A stretch of 8,966 nucleotides of DNA from an uncultured Oscillospiraceae bacterium (GTDB taxonomy: Bacteria; Bacillota; Clostridia; Oscillospirales; Acutalibacteraceae). A program made the position numbers and the translations under genes. The stretch lies in assembly GCA_900547275.1 (NCBI GenBank), contig URGA01000075.1, forward strand, positions 1 through 8,966, read 5' to 3'. The notes under the pieces are model-generated. The model was not told the origin of the DNA. It saw only the letters and a list, made by a program, of their open reading frames with translations, and did not search any database. This document shows positions 5,854 through 8,966 of the stretch, in pieces. The stretch's first letter is position 1. Every line of letters begins with the position of its first letter.

Positions 5854-7091
5854 AAATACTCTCCCAGCGCAACAACTTCCGGGTCATCGGTAACAAAAAT
5901 ATTTTCTTTCATCTCGCCGCTTATTTTGAGCGTGTTTACTTTTTTGATATTTCGCAATTCAACCCCGTTATCCCTCAGCCTTATAATATTATGAATGCCT
6001 CCAAGGGCTTCGACAACGTTTTTTAGGCGATGAGGAATATAGAGATTTTCACTTTCTGACACGTCGTATTTTATGATGCTGTAACGGAAGACGAAGTAAG
6101 ACAAAACGGTTATTACTATTCCCACAACAGGCAAAAGGATATTGCCGCCGAAATTCATTATCAGTTCAGCAAGCCCGCCGCTGTAGGCAAAACCTGCGCT
6201 GAAATCCAGGAGCGACGCCGCAAGATAAGAAATGCCGCCCAAAAACGCACCGGCAAGGAAAAGGAAAGGACTTTCAAGGAGAATATATATATACAGCAGT
6301 GATGTATTGCCGCTGAGAACACAGCAGACAGCCAGCACTATAAACTCCTTTTTCTTTCTGCCCTTGAGAAGTTCGGCAACGGCCATAGCAATTCCGGGAA
6401 CGGCAAACAGCTGGACAAATCTTCCCGAGAGGAAGGTGGAAACAGCCGTTGCGCCTGATGAAGCGGCATAAATATGTTTTGCGCCGGTAACTACTGAGCC
6501 GTCAAGGAACAGCGCGCCGCCGTAACTTTTTTCATATACCAGCAATTTAAAATCAAGCGAAATCAGTTCAAAAATATTATTAAGAAATCCGAAAAGAAAA
6601 GAAGTAATACTGCCGCGGCTTCCGATACCATTCAAAATATATATAAGGATATTCTCATAAATATCATAAAGATAACCGCAGGCAACTCCTAGAACCAGAC
6701 CCAAAAAAGCAGTAACAACCCAAGGATAAGTTGATTGCAATGAATTAAAAATATATGCAAACAGCAAACCTGCTAGTATTCCCGCAAATACCGTTGCCCT
6801 TTGAGATGAAACAGCGTTATAAGCACTGCTGTAAGCAAAAAAGCAAAGCAGAGACCATAACGCCTTTTGGCTGGATTTTTTACCGCATAGTTTATACGGA
6901 ATAAAAAACGCAAAGAAGCACGGCACAATATATTCAAACTCATCGGCAAAAACAGAAAGAGCGCTTTGAGCTCCCTGCCAGACATCTCCCAAAATACGTG
7001 CCGCTTCACATATTAAATATACAGCCGCTCCTGCTGTCAGCGGCAGTTCAATCGCCTGCAACAATCTGTTGCTTTTTTTATACATATTCAT
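5850..7091 (-). CDS. Degenerate PTS EIIC-EIIB-like membrane protein (glucose/N-acetylglucosamine family fold, active residues replaced)
   Basis: A 413-residue membrane protein resembling glucose/GlcNAc-type PTS permeases. Residues 10-340 hold about nine or ten hydrophobic segments; family landmarks are AGILAGLLFAYIFN (103-116), FGFLNNIF (167-174), DGSVVTG (197-203), SGRFVQLFAVPGIAMA (222-237) and LSGNTS (259-264). Residues 355-413 resemble a EIIB domain (NVVEALGGIHNI, 358-369). However, the sugar-site GLHH is ISLDF (177-181), the GITEPIEF glutamate is Ser in GNTSLLY, the FxGKR loop seems to be missing after residue 117, and the EIIB phosphocysteine (CxTRLR) aligns with Asn in NGVELR (375-380). 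No EI, HPr or EIIA gene is nearby. Ordinary phosphorylating transport therefore looks unlikely; a sensor, a facilitator or a decaying gene are alternatives. The reading frame is fully open. ATG at 7091 has only a weak ribosome site; a second ATG at 7085 is possible. It overlaps the AlkD-like gene. Confidence 0.8.
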   Translation of the reverse strand: MNMYKKSNRLLQAIELPLTAGAAVYLICEAARILGDVWQGAQSALSVFADEFEYIVPCFFAFFIPYKLCGKKSSQKALWSLLCFFAYSSAYNAVSSQRATVFAGILAGLLFAYIFNSLQSTYPWVVTAFLGLVLGVACGYLYDIYENILIYILNGIGSRGSITSFLFGFLNNIFELISLDFKLLVYEKSYGGALFLDGSVVTGAKHIYAASSGATAVSTFLSGRFVQLFAVPGIAMAVAELLKGRKKKEFIVLAVCCVLSGNTSLLYIYILLESPFLFLAGAFLGGISYLAASLLDFSAGFAYSGGLAELIMNFGGNILLPVVGIVITVLSYFVFRYSIIKYDVSESENLYIPHRLKNVVEALGGIHNIIRLRDNGVELRNIKKVNTLKISGEMKENIFVTDDPEVVALGEYL

Positions 7092-7126
7092 ATCCAGAGT
7101 ATGGACACAGACATAAAAATATATAC

Positions 7127-7175
7127 AAAAAAACCTGCAAATTACAGAAAAGTAAAAATCTGTAATTCGCAGGTT
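7127..7175 (-). terminator. Rho-independent terminator of the arabinofuranosidase-acetyltransferase unit
   Basis: A 16-base-pair stem (7160-7175 pairing with 7132-7147, one G-U pair) encloses a 12-base A/T loop, and the minus strand then runs into seven T residues (7133-7127). It starts 5 bases after the acetyltransferase stop and separates this unit from the PTS-like gene that begins at 7091. Confidence 0.93.
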
Positions 7176-7179
7176 AAAT

Positions 7180-7788
7180 TTATTCCATATCTACAGGACA
7201 GTCTTTAAAGTAATACTGTTTGTCTTTTTCTCCTATAGGTCTTGCAACGCGGCATGGATTTCCGTAGGCAACTGAATTGGCAGGAATATCCTTTGTTACA
7301 ACAGAGCCTGCTCCGATTACCGTGTTATCCCCTATTGAAACGCCCGGGAGGATTATCGTCCCGGCGCCTATCCAGACATTGCTGCCGATATGAACGTCAC
7401 GGTTAAACTGGATCGCCCTCTCACGCAGTGAAGGCAAAACGGGATGGCCGGCTGTGGCAACGGTAACATTCGGGCCGAACATTACGCAGTCGCCAACATA
7501 GATATGGCCGTCGTCAACAAGCGTTAGATTAAAATTCGCGTAGACATTATTGCCGAAATGGACGTGCTTTCCGCCCCAGTTCGCAAAAAACGGCGCTTCA
7601 ATGTAACAGTTTTCGCCCATCTCAGCCAGCATTATTTTCAGCAAAGATTCGCGGCGATTAAATTCGCTTGATCTGGTTTTATTGTATTCACTGATTAGAT
7701 CAAGATACTGAATCTGCTCGCTCATTATTTCTTCGTCACCGGGGTCGTAAAGACGGCCCTCATTCATACGCTTAATATTATCGTTCAT
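7180..7788 (-). CDS. Maltose/galactoside O-acetyltransferase family protein (LacA/Maa type)
   Basis: Cytoplasmic acetyl-CoA-dependent O-acetyltransferase acting on sugars such as maltose, glucose or galactosides; 202 residues, matching LacA/Maa (about 185-203). The N-terminal helical Maa domain covers about 5-58, then left-handed beta-helix hexapeptide repeats run from 60 to 178 (for example VHIGSNVWIGAGTIILPG at 132-149 and IGDNTVIGAGSVV). The catalytic histidine is H115 in GPNVTVATAGHPV, the same number as in E. coli LacA; YGNPCRV at 175-181 is the usual family ending. ATG at 7788 is preferred over the in-frame ATG at 7821, because GAGGA lies 7 bases upstream and the longer form would overlap the preceding gene. 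Third gene of the unit with GH51 and the DUF6171-like gene, suggesting a role in handling released or accumulated sugars. The natural acceptor is not determinable here. Confidence 0.93.
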   Translation of the reverse strand: MNDNIKRMNEGRLYDPGDEEIMSEQIQYLDLISEYNKTRSSEFNRRESLLKIMLAEMGENCYIEAPFFANWGGKHVHFGNNVYANFNLTLVDDGHIYVGDCVMFGPNVTVATAGHPVLPSLRERAIQFNRDVHIGSNVWIGAGTIILPGVSIGDNTVIGAGSVVTKDIPANSVAYGNPCRVARPIGEKDKQYYFKDCPVDME

Positions 7789-7798
7789 GGTTAAATCC

Positions 7799-8053
7799 TC
7801 ACCACAATTTATTATCCGCATTGGGACATTCTTTATTTTTCAGCGCGGCTCTTATTTCAACATAGCAGCCGCATTTTCTGCACATACCCGAAATAAGAAA
7901 ATCGCAGTTTCTGCATTTTTCAAGTCGATAATTATAAACGCTTTCGCTGACTTTTTCTTCGGGTGAAAGCAGTTCTAAATAATCCTTTACGCTTTTCAGC
8001 GCGGCTCTTTCACCTGCTTCAAGCAAAAGGCACTTTTTGCAAATTCCGCTCAT
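7799..8053 (-). CDS. Small cysteine-rich protein, DUF6171-like, putative zinc-binding
   Basis: An 84-residue soluble protein with eight cysteines: C5 and C8 (CKKC), C47 and C50 (CRNC), C58, C61 and C63 (CRKCGC) and C76. The CxxC spacing suggests two metal-binding knuckles joined by a helical linker (15-45, containing SPEEKVSESVYNYRL). The order of features resembles the DUF6171 family of Clostridia, whose function is unknown to me. The ATG overlaps the stop codon of the arabinofuranosidase gene as ATGA and no ribosome site is visible upstream, so translation probably depends on re-initiation after the enzyme gene. The stop lies 10 bases before the acetyltransferase start. I can name the probable family but not a function. 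Confidence 0.8.
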   Translation of the reverse strand: MSGICKKCLLLEAGERAALKSVKDYLELLSPEEKVSESVYNYRLEKCRNCDFLISGMCRKCGCYVEIRAALKNKECPNADNKLW

Positions 8054-8966
8054 TTATTGATAACAAACTTAACAACGCTGCAGGGCGGAAGTTCAGCAAC
8101 AAAACCGTCTGAAAGTTTGCGGAAACCTTCAAAGTTCTCGGGTTTAACGTCATCTGCATGCTCAAAATCATTCTTAGCGTGGATATCGCCTGTAAGAATT
8201 TCAGCAGTGATATTCTGAACCTTTGTGTCCGCAATCTGGCATTTGATCTTGCTCTTCTTTGTAGCGCTGATGTTTGCAACAGTAGCGTAAATAACGCCGT
8301 TTTCATCAACAGAAGCAGATTCAATAAGCTGAGGAGCACTGCACTCGTCTGAAGAAACTTCATCCGTTGTAATATACGAACCGAGAAGTGTATTGTTCTG
8401 ATGATCCTTATACATTTTGAAAACATGATAAGTCGGTGTAAGAACCATCTTGTCGCCCTCGGTAAGAATAACCGACTGAAGAACGTTTACTGTCTGAGCA
8501 ATATTTGCCATGCGAACTCTGTCTGCGTGCTTATTGAAGATATTAAGAGTAAGAGCCGCAACCATAGCGTCGCGCATTGTATTAAGCTGGTAAAGGAAGC
8601 CCGGATTTGTTCCGGGTTCAACGTCATACCAAGTGCCCCACTCGTCAACAATAAGGTCAACACGCTTTTTAGGATCAAGAGCGTTCATGATTTCTGTATG
8701 GCGGCGAACAAGCTCTTCCATACGATACGCCTTTGTAACTGTAAGATAATATTCCTTCTGATTGAAATCGGTTGAAGAACCCTTATGGTCCCAGTCGTGA
8801 GGAACGGTATAGTAGTGAAGTGAAAGACCGTTTGCCTTATTTCCTGCCTTGCGCATAACCTGCTCAGTCCACTTAAAATCAAAAGCATTCGGACCGCAGG
8901 CAATACGGTATATCTTGTTGTTATGGTCGTAATCGCGAACGTATGTATTGTACTGACGGAACAGAT
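8050..8966 (-). CDS. Alpha-L-arabinofuranosidase, glycoside hydrolase family 51 (partial, C-terminal 304 residues)
   Basis: C-terminal part of a retaining arabinofuranosidase that releases L-arabinose side chains from arabinoxylan or arabinan oligosaccharides; the N-terminus, with the acid/base glutamate, lies beyond the right edge. The visible part starts in the (beta/alpha)8 barrel (YVRDYD, then KIYRIACGPN, and LSLHYYTVP with its substrate-site HYY). The nucleophile-type glutamate is in VDEWGTWYD (E108 of the visible part), followed by the family stretch ALTLNIFNKHADRVRMANIAQ and NVLQSVILT. From about residue 185 a beta-sandwich C-terminal domain follows (GVIYATVANIS to FVAELPPCSVVKFVINK). 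No signal peptide can be judged here; GH51 enzymes are often intracellular. It heads the visible unit and overlaps the DUF6171-like gene by 4 bases. Confidence 0.95.
   Translation of the reverse strand, partial: LFRQYNTYVRDYDHNNKIYRIACGPNAFDFKWTEQVMRKAGNKANGLSLHYYTVPHDWDHKGSSTDFNQKEYYLTVTKAYRMEELVRRHTEIMNALDPKKRVDLIVDEWGTWYDVEPGTNPGFLYQLNTMRDAMVAALTLNIFNKHADRVRMANIAQTVNVLQSVILTEGDKMVLTPTYHVFKMYKDHQNNTLLGSYITTDEVSSDECSAPQLIESASVDENGVIYATVANISATKKSKIKCQIADTKVQNITAEILTGDIHAKNDFEHADDVKPENFEGFRKLSDGFVAELPPCSVVKFVINK

Noticed and set aside
7092..7130. Promoter for the PTS-like gene in the T/A-rich stretch after the terminator
   Set aside because: TATATT-like boxes are present, but no -35 box at suitable spacing could be found, so no specific promoter is claimed.
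8401..8775. 124-codon plus-strand open frame antisense to the arabinofuranosidase
   Set aside because: The opposite strand encodes unmistakable GH51 motifs throughout; this frame shows no motif or start signal.
1..8966. Mobile element, CRISPR array, tRNA or riboswitch
   Set aside because: No direct repeats, transposase or integrase frames, tRNA-like folds or long structured leaders were seen; the intergenic gaps are all short and explained by promoters or terminators.

Overview
The window looks like ordinary chromosome from a spore-forming member of the Bacillota, most likely a gut-type Clostridia (Oscillospirales/Ruminococcaceae-like). This is inference from three things: dipicolinate synthase genes (dpaA/dpaB, specific to endospore formers), strong GGAGG-type ribosome binding sites with frequent TTG/GTG starts, and an arabinofuranosidase typical of plant-fibre degraders. 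No mobile element, CRISPR array, tRNA or rRNA gene was seen.

Layout. (1) Positions 1-2173, minus strand: potA-potB-potC, the ATPase and two permeases of a spermidine/putrescine ABC importer. The genes overlap and are read from a near-consensus promoter at 2224-2252; potC runs off the left edge, and a potD binding-protein gene would be expected beyond it. (2) Positions 2259-3547, minus strand: dpaA-dpaB, which make the spore-core solute dipicolinic acid, preceded by a sigma-K-like promoter. (3) Positions 3704-5095, plus strand and divergent from dpaA: murC (peptidoglycan precursor ligase) with its own promoter and a strong terminator. (4) Positions 5155-7091, minus strand: a two-gene unit with a degenerate PTS EIIC/EIIB-like membrane protein followed, with overlap, by an AlkD-like HEAT-repeat DNA alkylation repair protein. 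(5) Positions 7180-8966, minus strand: the end of a GH51 alpha-L-arabinofuranosidase, a small cysteine-rich DUF6171-like protein and a LacA/Maa-type O-acetyltransferase, closed by a long hairpin terminator.

How the genes relate. Cell-envelope and spore functions sit back to back around the 3548-3703 divergent promoter region. The polyamine importer may receive some read-through from dpaAB because no convincing terminator separates them. The right-hand unit combines hemicellulose side-chain degradation with sugar acetylation.

The most unusual item is the PTS-like protein at 5850-7091. It keeps the overall EIIC plus EIIB architecture, but the residues that normally bind sugar (GLHH and GITE motifs) and accept phosphate (the EIIB cysteine) appear to be replaced. 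It may therefore be a sensor, a non-phosphorylating transporter or a decaying gene. I found no clear evidence of a wholly new multi-gene system in this window.
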